Shown here: positions 1 to 8,599 of the stretch, in pieces | Numbering within the stretch: position 1 is the stretch's first letter | How the letters are laid out: each line of letters starts with the position of its first letter | Assembly (NCBI GenBank): GCA_964630785.1 | Contig: CAZVZG010000004.1 | Location: 62,001 to 126,000, forward strand | Direction of reading: 5' to 3' | DNA from: JADLCX01 sp964630785 | Lineage (GTDB): Bacteria; Planctomycetota; Phycisphaerae; Phycisphaerales; UBA1924 | Length of the DNA: 64,000 nt | The notes under the pieces: model-generated | Database searches by the model: none | What the model was told of the DNA's origin: nothing | The model's input: only the letters and a program-made list of their open reading frames with translations | Program-made: the position numbers and the translations under genes

Positions 1-397
1 AGTAGGACCCTTCGTCGGCGGCTTGCTGGGCCTGATACGCCGCCGCGGCGGCCAGCGCCTCGGCGTAATCGGCTTGCGCCCGCGCGATCCGCGCCTCCGA
101 CGCCTCGTGTTCGCGCCGCAGCCAGAGCGGAAGGCCCGGCCCCAGCGTGTTGCTCGGAACCTCGATGAGCGTCGAATCGCGTGCGGGCTCGCTCTGATTC
201 GCGGCCTTTGCGGCCGTGTCTGCGTTCGCACCCGCGGGGGCCTCCGGGCGCTCCTTCGGCGCGGCGTGCGTGACCGAACTGGTCTGAACGTTGGCGGCGG
301 GCGTGTCCGTGCCTGGGGCCTTGGCGTTCTCGTTCGCAAGCGTGCCAGCCGCGCTCACGCCCACGGCGATCCCACAACAAATGGCCAATCTCAACAT
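1..397 (-). CDS. Secreted protein of unknown function, cut by the left window edge
   Basis: At least 132 codons read on the minus strand from an ATG at 397 to the window edge without a stop. A GGGAGG ribosome site lies just upstream of the ATG. The product starts with a short hydrophobic signal peptide (MLRLAICCGIAVGVSAAG), followed by a low-complexity Ala/Pro/Thr/Asn-rich stretch, then a more ordered part around the motif GPGLPLWLRREHEASEARIA and an Ala/Gln-rich helix likely to form a coiled coil at the visible end. I do not recognise the family; the visible part resembles the N-terminus of an exported planctomycete protein. It is divergent from the lipoprotein at 554, with about 156 bases between for both promoters. 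Confidence 0.6.
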   Translation of the reverse strand, partial: MLRLAICCGIAVGVSAAGTLANENAKAPGTDTPAANVQTSSVTHAAPKERPEAPAGANADTAAKAANQSEPARDSTLIEVPSNTLGPGLPLWLRREHEASEARIARAQADYAEALAAAAAYQAQQAADEGSY

Positions 398-553
398 GTT
401 GAACCTCCCGGCGGCGGTGCAGCAAGCCCGCCGCGCACCCCTGCACAAGCATACTTCGCCGTCCGCTCGCGGCCAGATCGAGTTTCCTGCTCCTCCGATC
501 GAAAGTTCTCGAGATCGTTCAACCGGCGGCCGCCTTCACCCGTACCATGCAAC

Positions 554-1708
554 ATGCGAACAGCGGCGGACGCGACCCGGTTGGCGTGCGTGCTGGGGGC
601 GTTTGTATCGGCCGCGGCGTGCTCGAGGAACGACGCCGCCCGGCCCACAGTCGCGCCCATATCCGAGGTCGGCGATGTTGAAACCACGACCCGGGTCGGC
701 CCGGACCTGACCGAGACGCCGGTCATCGGCGCGGAGGCAGGGCTTGAAGCCACGTGGGTGGCGGCCAGCGCCGATGGGCCGACCTTCGCCGCCGCGATCG
801 CGCCGTACCTGGATGCGCAGGTGCCCGCGAGCGCGTCGGACCTGGCGATGTGGGAGTCCAACGGCCTCCGCGTGGTGCGTGTCCCGCTGGAGAACTGGTC
901 GGCCCTCAGCGCGGCGATCGGCGTGTCCGGTGCTTCGCAGCGACAATGGCTAGGAGCCAGCGGGCGGTGGACGGACATCGTGCGCGCCCCCGAAGAGCCC
1001 CGCGGCCAGGTCATCGCGCTCGACGCCGAGCGCGTCGAGCTCGGCCCCGGCCGGCTCAGGCTGCTGAGCCGGTGCTGGCTCTCCCCGGTCCCCCCGGACG
1101 GCTCGGGCTCGTCGGCGCGGGCGGAGTTCACGATCGAGATGGTCCCGCAGCTGCTCGAACGCCGGCCCGCGGCCGTCACGCTCGCGGAGACGCCGCGAAC
1201 GCGCGACCCCATCGACGAAGGGCTGGTGTTCGCACGCACGCGGATGGGTCTGAGGATCCGGAACGGCGACGAGAGCCGCTTCGCGTACATCGTCGTTTCC
1301 GAGCGCCCGGACGTCGATTGGCGAGAGCAGATCGCCGACCGTCCGGAGACCGATACACCGCCCGAGCCTGCCGCGCCCAGGCCCTCGCCCGGCGTGGGCG
1401 AGGTGGTGCGCAACGGGAGCGGCGACTCCGGCGCAGCGGGCGCGTCGCGCGGCTCCGCACAGTCCGGTTCGGAGGCCGCGGGACCGGGTGCGGCCGTTGG
1501 GCGACGGGGCGCCGGGCCCGCGGCGCCGTTGCTGCCGACCATCGGCGAGGCGCTGTTCGCCGCGCCATTGCCGCCGACACCAACCACAAACCCCGAAGCA
1601 ACGCCCACCGGGCGCAAGACTTTGCGGGCCGTTCTGGTGCTGATCCCGCGGGCGCCGGGCGAGTACCGTCTTTTTCCGGCCTCACCGGCGAGCGCGACCG
1701 CTCGGTGA
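554..1708 (+). CDS. Putative lipoprotein, function unknown
   Basis: 384 aa. I chose the ATG at 554 because it begins a lipoprotein signal peptide: basic start, hydrophobic core ACVLGAFVSA and lipobox SAAAC with Cys at about residue 23. The open frame runs further upstream, but that part has no signal and overlaps the divergent gene at 1-397. The body (residues 50-290) alternates hydrophobic and charged segments, including a stretch ending FAYIVVSERPDVDWREQ. The C-terminal 90 residues are Pro/Ala/Gly-rich and end in a short hydrophobic strand RAVLVLIPRAPGEYRLFPAS. No clear ribosome site is visible. It converges on mqnB. No family is recognised; outer-membrane or periplasmic anchoring is inferred from the lipobox. 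Confidence 0.6.
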   Translation: MRTAADATRLACVLGAFVSAAACSRNDAARPTVAPISEVGDVETTTRVGPDLTETPVIGAEAGLEATWVAASADGPTFAAAIAPYLDAQVPASASDLAMWESNGLRVVRVPLENWSALSAAIGVSGASQRQWLGASGRWTDIVRAPEEPRGQVIALDAERVELGPGRLRLLSRCWLSPVPPDGSGSSARAEFTIEMVPQLLERRPAAVTLAETPRTRDPIDEGLVFARTRMGLRIRNGDESRFAYIVVSERPDVDWREQIADRPETDTPPEPAAPRPSPGVGEVVRNGSGDSGAAGASRGSAQSGSEAAGPGAAVGRRGAGPAAPLLPTIGEALFAAPLPPTPTTNPEATPTGRKTLRAVLVLIPRAPGEYRLFPASPASATAR

Positions 1709-1743
1709 CACTGTGAAACAAGGCGTCCGCTCGGTCGTGCGGT

Positions 1744-2481
1744 TCAGCAGCGAGCACCGATGAGCAACGCGGCCGTCCGCGTGAGCACGGCCAGAGCAGC
1801 CGGGATATCCCACCGCTGGCGCGATCGGTCGCCGGTGGTGTTGCTGACCACGCGGATCTCGCAGAACGGCAGCGACGGCCCGTGCAGGCGGGCCAGCGCG
1901 TGAGCGATGGCCGCGCCCTCCATCGCCTCGACGGCCGCACCTGTTCGCACGGCGATCGCGCCCGCGAGCGCGTCGGTCCCGGAACAGGTTGACACCGTGG
2001 CGACATCGGCCTCGATCGCGCCCGGGCCGATCTGGGCCAGGCACGCCGCGCGGAGCACGAAATCCAGGAAGATGCGCATACCGTCGAATCCGGGGATCGA
2101 GCTGCCCACGCCGGCGGGCGGGAATCCGGCCTCGTTCAAGTCGAGGAACCGCTCGGGCGTCTGCACGCCCTCATCGGCGTACACGCTCGCGCGCCCGACG
2201 ACGATTGCCCCGATCTCAATCGCTCGTGGCCGGGCCGGGGTTGGCGGTAGCGCGCCGCCGATGCCCAGGTTCAGCACCGCCCTATACCGCGAAGGATCGG
2301 CCAACCGTGCGGCGGCGACAGCCGCGTTCACCTTCCCAACGCCGGTGCGGGCCAGGTCGAACCCCGAACCGATCGGCACGGGATGCCAATCGGACGCCGG
2401 CCGGGCGGCGCCAGCAGCACGGGCGATGGCTTCGGCCTCGGCCGGTGCGGCCGCGAAGATCAGGCAGGGTTGGGGGAGCAT
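1744..2481 (-). CDS. mqnB: Futalosine hydrolase (menaquinone biosynthesis)
   Basis: 245 aa, the usual length. It belongs to the nucleoside phosphorylase/hydrolase superfamily: an N-terminal beta strand CLIFAAAPAEAEAI, the NLGIGGALP loop near residue 92, VGRASVYADEGV, then EAMEGAAIAHA, which carries the ribose-binding Met-Glu of the family, and EIRVVSNTTGDR near the C-terminus. Known role of MqnB: it splits futalosine into hypoxanthine and dehypoxanthinyl futalosine in the alternative menaquinone route. No other mqn gene is visible nearby, so it appears to be encoded alone. Start ATG at 2481 gives a complete N-terminus. 5'-methylthioadenosine/SAH nucleosidase is the alternative within the superfamily, but the PERFLDLNEAGFPP region and overall layout favour MqnB. 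Confidence 0.85.
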   Translation of the reverse strand: MLPQPCLIFAAAPAEAEAIARAAGAARPASDWHPVPIGSGFDLARTGVGKVNAAVAAARLADPSRYRAVLNLGIGGALPPTPARPRAIEIGAIVVGRASVYADEGVQTPERFLDLNEAGFPPAGVGSSIPGFDGMRIFLDFVLRAACLAQIGPGAIEADVATVSTCSGTDALAGAIAVRTGAAVEAMEGAAIAHALARLHGPSLPFCEIRVVSNTTGDRSRQRWDIPAALAVLTRTAALLIGARC

Positions 2482-2997
2482 GGCGATCGCGAACTCTATC
2501 CTGTGCCCTATCCGATCCGCACCAGACCTCTTCCGCCCATGAGCACGTCAAGATACTTCTGAATAGGCGTGGACACGGTTGCGGCGCGTGCCGGCGGCGT
2601 CAGCGCGTCGGCGCGGCGCTCGGCCAACCCGGTCGCCTCGAAGGCCACGGTGACCCGGCGCTGGGAGTGGGCAGGCTCGACCCGTGAACAGACCGCCGCT
2701 TCCTTTCACGCGCGCTCGTGCACAAGCCACTCGGCCTCGCCATCGCCACGAACGCCCACCGCTCCGGCCGAACTCGCCAGTCAAGCGAGCTTGACCAGCG
2801 TCGCCTGCTGGTCAATCGAACTTGACCAGCGATCGAAGCGCGGTCGCCCATAGAATGATCAAGCGGTCCGGGGTCGTTTGGTCGATACTCGGGTCTGGAA
2901 CCACTTGCCGCGGAACTCCGATCGCCGACGCCGGTTGAATGAAGGATCGGGCCGGCCCGGGCGTCGGGTGTCTACAAGGACGAAACTCGGAGGTGAC
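2482..2997. other. Intergenic region upstream of mqnB and the HlyD-like gene
   Basis: 516 bases between divergent genes. The small open frames here have no ribosome site or recognisable product. The only structure seen is the TTGACCAGC dyad at 2791-2830 (separate entry). Promoters for both flanking genes are expected here. Confidence 0.5.
2791..2830. promoter_or_regulatory. Inverted plus direct repeat, possible operator
   Basis: TTGACCAGC at 2791-2799 pairs perfectly with GCTGGTCAA at 2807-2815 across a 7-base spacer, and a third copy TTGACCAGC follows at 2822-2830. It lies about 170 bases upstream of the membrane-fusion protein gene at 2998. The arrangement fits a repressor or activator binding site, but no cognate regulator is adjacent. 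Confidence 0.35.
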
Positions 2998-4926
2998 ATG
3001 AGCCAGGGCAGCGCGGCGGGCGTCGCGACATCGACCACCACGGACAGGAAGCCGCCGCGCCGTCGGCGCTGGCTGTGGCCCGCCGCGGGCGCGGCCGCGG
3101 TCGGCGGCGTCGTGCTCGTGGTGACGCTGGGCTCCGGCCCGCGGGAGGCTCAGCCCGGCGCGGCCGCAAGGGCTCGGCTCGACCTGGTCGAGGCCAGCCG
3201 GGGCGACTTCGACATCACGACCACGGCGACCGGCGAGCTGCGGGCCCGCAACCAGGTCGAGATCCGCAACCAACTCGACTCGGACAGCACGATCGTGGAG
3301 ATCGTGCCCGAGGGCACGTCGGTCAAGAAGGGCGACCTGCTGGTCCGGCTCAACGCCGAGAACATCCAGACCCGCCTGGACGATCAGTCCCTGGAGCTCG
3401 AGAACGCCCGGGCGGGGGTGATTGCGTCGAACAACGACTACGAGATCCAGGTGAGCGAGAACGAGTCGGCCCGGCGCGCGGCCGAGCTCAAACTGGCGCT
3501 GGCCGAGCTCGAACTGAACAAGTGGAAGGACGGCGAGGTCAAGAGCAAGCGTCAGGAACTCGCGCACAACCTGGATCGCGCGACCAAGGACGAGGCCCGG
3601 CTCAAAGAGTTTTACGACCGGAGCAAGCTGCTCAAGGAGCGCGAGTTCTACAGCGAGGACAAGCTCAAGCAGGACCAGCTCGCCTGGGAAGAGGCCGTGG
3701 CCGCCAAGAGCAAGGCCCAACTCGCCTCGGAGATCTACGAGCGGTACGAGTATCCCAAGGACGAACGGCAGAAGCAGTCGGACGTGGACGAGGCGCGGGC
3801 CGAGGTGCAGCGCGTGGAGCGCCAGAACGCCAGCAAGCTCGCCAACAAGGAGGCCGACAAGAAGAACAAGCAACGTTCGCTTGAACTTCGCGAGCAGAAA
3901 TACCAAAAGGACCGTGAGCAGCTCGACGCCGCGACGATCAAGGCCCCCAGCGACGGCCTGGTGGTCTACTCAACGAGCCTGGAATCCAACCGCTGGGGGG
4001 GCAACGACGACGGCCCGCTGCAGGTGGGAAGCAAGGTTTATCCGAACCAGACCCTCATCATCCTGCCCGACACGACGGAGATGATCGCCTCGGTCAAAGT
4101 GCACGAGTCGCTCGCCGGGCGCATCCACAAGGGCCAGCCCGCGACGATCAAGATCGACGCGATGGGCGACAAGCGGTTCACCGGCCAGGTCGAGAGCGTC
4201 GGCATCCTCGCCGAGCAGACCAGCCGGTGGATGGACCCGACCCTGCGCGAGTACACCGTGCGGATCGCGTTGAACCTCCCCCCGGACCTCGAACCGGCCA
4301 GTCCCGCGGCCAAGGGCGGCGCAACCTCCCGCGGCCTGCGCCCCTCCATGCGCTGCGAATCCGAGATCGTCATGGGCAAGGTGTCCGACGCCCTGACCGT
4401 GCCCATCCAGGCCGTGCACAGCGAAGGCCTGCTGCGGTACGTGGTGCTGGCCGACGGCTCGGGCACGCGCTTTACGCGGAGGCCGGTGATGGTCGGGCAA
4501 CGCTCCGATCGCTTCGCGGAAGTTCTCGCGGGCGTCGAGCCCGGCGACCGGGTGCTGATCCGCAAGCCCGAGCCGAGCGAGATCACCGACAAAGGCTGGA
4601 ACTCGAAGGAACTGGCCGCGGTGGGGCTCGAGCTCAACGCCAGCGGAGACATCGTTCCCGTGGCAGGTGCGAGCGACCACGCGATGGGCGAGCGTGGGCG
4701 CAGACCCAGTGGCCCGCGGCGCGCCGGTCCGACAGCCGGTCAGCCTGGCTCGGCAGCCGCCGCGATGAGCCCCCACTCTCCGCCTACCCCAAGCGGGGCC
4801 GCTTCCAAGCCCACGAGCGAGACCAAGGACACTGAGGCCGAGGCCGCCAAGCCGGCTTCCGGCACCGCTCAGCCCGCGAGCGATCGTCCGGCAAGCGGCT
4901 CAACGCCGGCCAGCACCAAAGGCTGA
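2998..4926 (+). CDS. HlyD/MacA-like periplasmic adaptor (membrane fusion) protein
   Basis: 642 aa. ATG at 2998 is preceded by a near-perfect GGAGGTGA ribosome site; the frame upstream of it is not used. Layout: basic cytoplasmic start, one transmembrane anchor (about 25-47), first half of the biotinyl-lipoyl domain (about 65-125, with GDLLVRLNAENI), a long charged coiled-coil hairpin (about 125-305, Lys/Glu-rich), second lipoyl half IKAPSDGLVVYS, a beta-barrel domain and a membrane-proximal domain, then an 80-residue Pro/Ser/Thr tail that is unusual for the family. Adaptors bridge an inner-membrane pump (RND, ABC or MFS) to an outer-membrane channel. No pump or channel gene is adjacent, so its partners must be elsewhere. 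Confidence 0.8.
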   Translation: MSQGSAAGVATSTTTDRKPPRRRRWLWPAAGAAAVGGVVLVVTLGSGPREAQPGAAARARLDLVEASRGDFDITTTATGELRARNQVEIRNQLDSDSTIVEIVPEGTSVKKGDLLVRLNAENIQTRLDDQSLELENARAGVIASNNDYEIQVSENESARRAAELKLALAELELNKWKDGEVKSKRQELAHNLDRATKDEARLKEFYDRSKLLKEREFYSEDKLKQDQLAWEEAVAAKSKAQLASEIYERYEYPKDERQKQSDVDEARAEVQRVERQNASKLANKEADKKNKQRSLELREQKYQKDREQLDAATIKAPSDGLVVYSTSLESNRWGGNDDGPLQVGSKVYPNQTLIILPDTTEMIASVKVHESLAGRIHKGQPATIKIDAMGDKRFTGQVESVGILAEQTSRWMDPTLREYTVRIALNLPPDLEPASPAAKGGATSRGLRPSMRCESEIVMGKVSDALTVPIQAVHSEGLLRYVVLADGSGTRFTRRPVMVGQRSDRFAEVLAGVEPGDRVLIRKPEPSEITDKGWNSKELAAVGLELNASGDIVPVAGASDHAMGERGRRPSGPRRAGPTAGQPGSAAAAMSPHSPPTPSGAASKPTSETKDTEAEAAKPASGTAQPASDRPASGSTPASTKG

Positions 4927-4971
4927 ATGTCCATCGGGAAGCCGGACGACGGGGATGCGGCTGCCGTCGCT

Positions 4972-5766
4972 TCAGCGGCCCTCGAACAGCCGGTCGCCCA
5001 GCCAGTCCGACAACGCCGCGATGCTCTTGATCTTGCCCGCCGTCTTGGCGATGTCGTATTCCAGGCGCACAAACTCGGCCCGGTCCGGGTGCATGACCAC
5101 GTAGCAGGCCCGGGGGTCCATGTCGCGCGGCTGGCCGACGCTGCCGACGTTGAGGATCGCCTTCTCCTCGTTGAACCGGTACGCCGCGTCGGTCAGCTCG
5201 GCCGGCGGATAGAAGTCCGGCTCGTCGGTGAACACGCCCGGCACGTGCGTATGGCCCACGACGCACAGGTGCGGCACACGCTCGAAGATCGTCGTCACCT
5301 TGTCCGGCGCGGTCATGCAGTCGTCGGGGAAGATGTACTCGTTGATCGGCCGACGCGGCGAGCCGTGCACCGCCAGCAGCGGCACCTGGGCCCCCGGCAC
5401 GCTCTCGACCACGCGCACACGCAGTTGCCCGAGAAACTCGTACCGCTCGGCCCGCAGGGCCGGGTCGGGCTCGGAATCGAACTGGGCCCGCGTCCAATAC
5501 GCCGCGGCCTCCGCGCCGGGGTTGAAGTTGGTCGGCTCGTAGAGCACGCTGAAGTCGTGGTTGCCCATGAGCGACCATTCGCAGTGCCGGCGGACCAGGT
5601 CGACGCACTCCAGCGGATCGGGCCCGTACCCGATGATGTCGCCCAGGCAGATGATGCGCTTGATGCTGCGCCGCTCGATGTCGGCCAGCACCGTGCGCAG
5701 GGCCTCGGCGTTGGCGTGCACGTCGCTGATGACGGCGGTTGGGATGGCGTCGGCGTCTACGGGCAC
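4972..5766 (-). CDS. Calcineurin-like metallophosphoesterase (YfcE/MJ0936-like)
   Basis: 264 aa from a GTG at 5766. This start places the first metal motif near the N-terminus, as in the family, and has a GAGG ribosome site; the open frame extends 50 codons further upstream without coding character. Metal-binding motifs in order: ISDVHAN (Asp and His of motif 1), LGDIIGYGPDPLECVDLV (motif 2), GNHD (motif 3), LAVHGSPR and VVGHTHVPG (C-terminal histidines). The GYGP and VGQPRD signatures are typical of bacterial phosphodiesterases of this group. The substrate cannot be told from sequence. It is divergent from clpP. Confidence 0.85.
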   Translation of the reverse strand: MPVDADAIPTAVISDVHANAEALRTVLADIERRSIKRIICLGDIIGYGPDPLECVDLVRRHCEWSLMGNHDFSVLYEPTNFNPGAEAAAYWTRAQFDSEPDPALRAERYEFLGQLRVRVVESVPGAQVPLLAVHGSPRRPINEYIFPDDCMTAPDKVTTIFERVPHLCVVGHTHVPGVFTDEPDFYPPAELTDAAYRFNEEKAILNVGSVGQPRDMDPRACYVVMHPDRAEFVRLEYDIAKTAGKIKSIAALSDWLGDRLFEGR

Positions 5767-6151
5767 TCGGCAAACCTCGGTCGCGGCCTTCCCCCGACAT
5801 GGGGGCAGGGCCCGAACTGTATTGGATATCGTTCCGGGGGACAAACCCTTGTCACAGACTGCACCGGTCTGGGCCGTGACGGTGGTTCTTGCCAGTCGTG
5901 AGCGCACTCTCCACAAGCACGCCGCAAAGCGGGCGAGCCCGCGGCACGGATCCTGTCAAAGCGGCAGGTCGTGCCGGGCGCGACCGTCATTGCGGGCTCC
6001 GGTCCCGTTTCCCCGGTCTTGGCTCAATGCCCGCATCGTGGTAGCCGATTTGCTTCTTGGACCTACACTGGCCCGGAGGCCCGCGTCTGATCGCGGGCCG
6101 CGGCCAGTTCTTCCGGCAAGCCCCCACAAGGGGTGTTTTCAGGAGTTGCCC
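5767..6151. other. Divergent intergenic region before clpP
   Basis: 385 bases between the phosphoesterase and clpP. A partial copy of the GAGCCCGCGGCAC palindromic element seen elsewhere occurs at about 5929-5950. No gene or confident promoter is recognised. Confidence 0.45.
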
Positions 6152-6733
6152 ATGCCCGCAGCCGGCGTCACCTACCAGCGCACCCGCGAAATGACCATCG
6201 ACGAGCTTCTGCTCGAGAACCGGGTGGTCTTTCTGGTGGGTGAGATCAACCAGGCCTCGGCCGCAAGGCTGATGATGCAGATGTTCTACCTCGAGAACAT
6301 GAAGCGCGGGTCCGACATCCACTTCTACATCAACTCGCCCGGCGGGGCCGTGGACGACACGCTGGCCATCTACGACACCATGCGCTTCCTTTCCAGCCCG
6401 ATCAACACGTACTGCCTCGGGCGGGCGTACTCGGGCGCGGCCGTGCTGCTCGCGGCGGGGCAGAAGGGCAAGCGGTTCATCCTGCCCCACGCCAAGGTGA
6501 TGATCCACCAGCCCTACGGCGGCGTCATGGGCCAGGCCGAGGACATCAAGATCCAGGCCGAGCAGATCATCAAGAGCAAGCAGGAGTTGATCCGCATCCT
6601 CGCCAGCCACACCGGCCAGAGCGAGGACACCGTCAAGCGCGACAGCGAGCGCGACAAGTACTTCAACGCCGGCCAGGCCAAGGAATACGGCCTGGTCGAC
6701 GAGGTCATCGTCGAGGTGCCGAAGGAGAAGTGA
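6152..6733 (+). CDS. clpP: ATP-dependent Clp protease proteolytic subunit (first copy)
   Basis: 193 aa from an ATG at 6152 with AGGAG at 6141-6145. It is a ClpP serine peptidase: nucleophile Ser94 in GRAYSGAAVLLAAG, His119 in MIHQPYGG and Asp168 in SERDKYFNAGQA form the triad, and INSPGGAVDDTLAIYD is the family signature. ClpP forms a tetradecameric chamber fed by ClpX/ClpA. Here Tyr replaces the usual Ala/Ser just before the nucleophile (AYSGA against AASMG in the second copy), suggesting that the two paralogues have diverged. The next gene is another clpP in the same direction, so the two may assemble as mixed rings. No clpX follows in this window. Confidence 0.93.
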   Translation: MPAAGVTYQRTREMTIDELLLENRVVFLVGEINQASAARLMMQMFYLENMKRGSDIHFYINSPGGAVDDTLAIYDTMRFLSSPINTYCLGRAYSGAAVLLAAGQKGKRFILPHAKVMIHQPYGGVMGQAEDIKIQAEQIIKSKQELIRILASHTGQSEDTVKRDSERDKYFNAGQAKEYGLVDEVIVEVPKEK

Positions 6734-6760
6734 GCCGATCGAGTGCGGATCGCGGATTTC

Positions 6761-6819
6761 GGATCGCGGATCAGGGCCGAACGACGGCCGCCGCCGGACC
6801 GAAATCCGATCCGCGATCC
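6761..6819. repeat. Intergenic inverted repeat between the two clpP genes
   Basis: GGATCGCGGATC at 6761-6772 is a perfect 12-base inverted match of GATCCGCGATCC at 6808-6819. Additional degenerate copies of GATCCG/CGGATC fill the whole 150-base spacer (6740-6880). It could form a stem-loop that separates expression of the two clpP genes, or be a REP-like dispersed element. Confidence 0.5.
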
Positions 6820-6885
6820 ACGATCCGAATTCCGCGTTCGAACCATCCGACATTCGCTATCTGAAATCCGATACTCGAGGCTTCC

Positions 6886-7509
6886 ATGTCTTACCTCGTT
6901 CCCATCGTCATCGAACACTCCGGCCGCGGCGAGCGCGCGTACGACATCTACTCGCGCCTGCTCAAGGACCGGATCATCTTCCTCGGCGGCCCAGTCGGCG
7001 ACGAGGTGGCCAACCTGATCATCGCGCAGCTGCTTTTCCTGGCCAACGAAGACCCCAAGGCGGACGTGCACTTGTACGTCAACTCGCCGGGCGGGAGCGT
7101 GTCGGCCGGCATGGGCATCGTGGACACGATGAAGTTCATCCAGCCCGACATCTGCACGTACATCATCGGCCAGGCCGCGAGCATGGGCTCGGTGATCGCG
7201 ACCTGCGGCACCAAGGGCAAGCGATTCACGCTGCCCAACGCCCGCAACCTGATGCACCAGCCGCTCATCGGCGGCGTGATGGAGGGGCAGGCGACCGACC
7301 TGGAGATCGAGGCCCGCGAGATGCTCCGCATCCGCGATCGGCTCTACCAGATCTATTCCGACCAGACCGGCCAGAGCGTGGCCCGCATCACCGAGGACTG
7401 CGACCGCAACAAGTGGCTCGACGACAAGGAGATGGTCGAGTACGGGCTGGTCGACGCGGTGCTCAAGAGCATGCCGCGGGTGCGGCGCGAGGGTGCGGCC
7501 GGGGAGTGA
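6886..7509 (+). CDS. clpP: ATP-dependent Clp protease proteolytic subunit (second copy)
   Basis: 207 aa, very close to canonical ClpP. The start MSYLVPIVIEHSGRGERAYDIYSRLL matches the classical processed N-terminus. Triad: Ser99 in GQAASMGS, His124 in LMHQPLIGG, Asp173 in EDCDRNKWL. It follows the first clpP after 152 bases in the same direction. This copy keeps the standard sequence around the nucleophile and is likely the housekeeping subunit. Together they form a tandem clpP1-clpP2 pair of the kind known in actinobacteria and some planctomycetes; hetero-oligomer formation is inferred. Confidence 0.95.
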   Translation: MSYLVPIVIEHSGRGERAYDIYSRLLKDRIIFLGGPVGDEVANLIIAQLLFLANEDPKADVHLYVNSPGGSVSAGMGIVDTMKFIQPDICTYIIGQAASMGSVIATCGTKGKRFTLPNARNLMHQPLIGGVMEGQATDLEIEAREMLRIRDRLYQIYSDQTGQSVARITEDCDRNKWLDDKEMVEYGLVDAVLKSMPRVRREGAAGE

Positions 7510-7514
7510 GCAAC

Positions 7515-7613
7515 GTGCCACAGGCTCGCCGGCTCCGCGGCGTGCCTGTGGCGAGACGCTCAGGCCGCCAAGACGCCTCGGACACGGCCCAGAGCGGCCG
7601 AGCCCGCGGCACG
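7515..7613. repeat. Two copies of a GC-rich palindromic repeat
   Basis: Copy one (7515-7552) has ends GCCACAGGC and GCCTGTGGC. Copy two (7582-7613) carries CACGGCCCAGAGCGGCCGAG then CCCGCGGCAC. Both lie between the convergent ends of clpP and the membrane protein gene at 7621. A third copy, inverted relative to the first, is at 8600-8637. The stems could act as transcription terminators. Confidence 0.6.
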
Positions 7614-7620
7614 CTGCTGC

Positions 7621-8529
7621 TCACGCGATCATCTTAAAGCACTCGCGCGCAAACTCGGGAATCAAGAGCCCGATGACGATCGTGAGGGTGATCGCGGCGA
7701 GCATGGCGACAACGCTCCGCACGCTCGCCAGCACAAGCGGGCGCGGCAGGCGCAGGTAGCGATCGGCGGCGAACCACCACCAGACGATGCACCAGAGGGT
7801 GGTGATGGAAAGAACGATCGCGGCATCGGTGAGCGGTGCCCTAAACGGCACCGCGCTGGCGGTTGCCCGCGAAATCGCGCCACGGGCGTTGTACACAATC
7901 GCGGGCAGCATCAGGCTTACGACGAATGATGGCATCAGGTAGAGGCCGATCCGGATCAGGTGGGCGCGACGAACCCGGGCCCGCTTGAGCGTCTCAGGGA
8001 GCAACAAAAACGCGGCAGGCGTGAGCAGCATCGTGAGCAAGCACGTCAGCACCACGGTGGGTGGACGCTCTATCGGAAATCCGGCCCATGACCAGTAGCC
8101 CCAGTATGGCCAGACCAGGGTGAGGAATGCTTCTCGCAACGAGATGTAGCCCACGGCCACGCGGCCCGTCGCCAGCACGACGGCCCCGTTGACGATCGCG
8201 AACGTGAGGTAGAGCAAGGCCGACGCGGCGGCGACGACAACGAAGGCCCTCCTCCACACGATATCGTGCGACATCCGGAGCCACGACCAGAGCCGCCACG
8301 GGCGAGGGACCGCCGCCAAGGTCCGCATCAAGGCCCGCACGCGACGCTGCGCGGCGTGCTCGAAATGCCCTTGCAGAATGAAGTATCGTGGGTTGAGCAG
8401 ATCGCGCCAGCCGACTTTCAGACCGCACTCGCTGCAGCGGACTTCGGTCAGACATCGATCCGGCGGCCACGCGGCCATCTGACCGGAGAGGTCATAGTCG
8501 CAGCGCGGGCAGCGGGGCTCGACGGCCAT
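7621..8529 (-). CDS. Zinc-ribbon multi-pass membrane protein, unknown function
   Basis: 302 aa from an ATG at 8529. The open frame upstream runs through the palindromic repeat and is not coding. Residues 5-40 form a two-knuckle zinc ribbon: CPRC, then VRCSECGLKVGWRDLLNP. After that come about six hydrophobic segments (FVVVAAASALLYLTFAIVNG, TVVLTCLLTMLLTPAAFLLL, MPSFVVSLMLPAIVY, AAIVLSITTLWCIVWWW, VVAMLAAITLTIVIGLLIPE). This architecture is common in planctomycete proteins of unknown role; no enzymatic motif is seen. The gene is flanked on both sides by inverted copies of the same palindromic repeat. Confidence 0.7.
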   Translation of the reverse strand: MAVEPRCPRCDYDLSGQMAAWPPDRCLTEVRCSECGLKVGWRDLLNPRYFILQGHFEHAAQRRVRALMRTLAAVPRPWRLWSWLRMSHDIVWRRAFVVVAAASALLYLTFAIVNGAVVLATGRVAVGYISLREAFLTLVWPYWGYWSWAGFPIERPPTVVLTCLLTMLLTPAAFLLLPETLKRARVRRAHLIRIGLYLMPSFVVSLMLPAIVYNARGAISRATASAVPFRAPLTDAAIVLSITTLWCIVWWWFAADRYLRLPRPLVLASVRSVVAMLAAITLTIVIGLLIPEFARECFKMIA

Positions 8530-8599
8530 GACAGAAGATACCCCGGCACGCCGAGTTCCGCACGCAACGGGGATCAAACTCGAACTGCATGCACTGCCG

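Noticed and set aside
23..553. Upstream extension of the lipoprotein gene at 554
   Set aside because: Overlaps the divergent gene with a good ribosome site and signal peptide, and would bury the lipoprotein signal.
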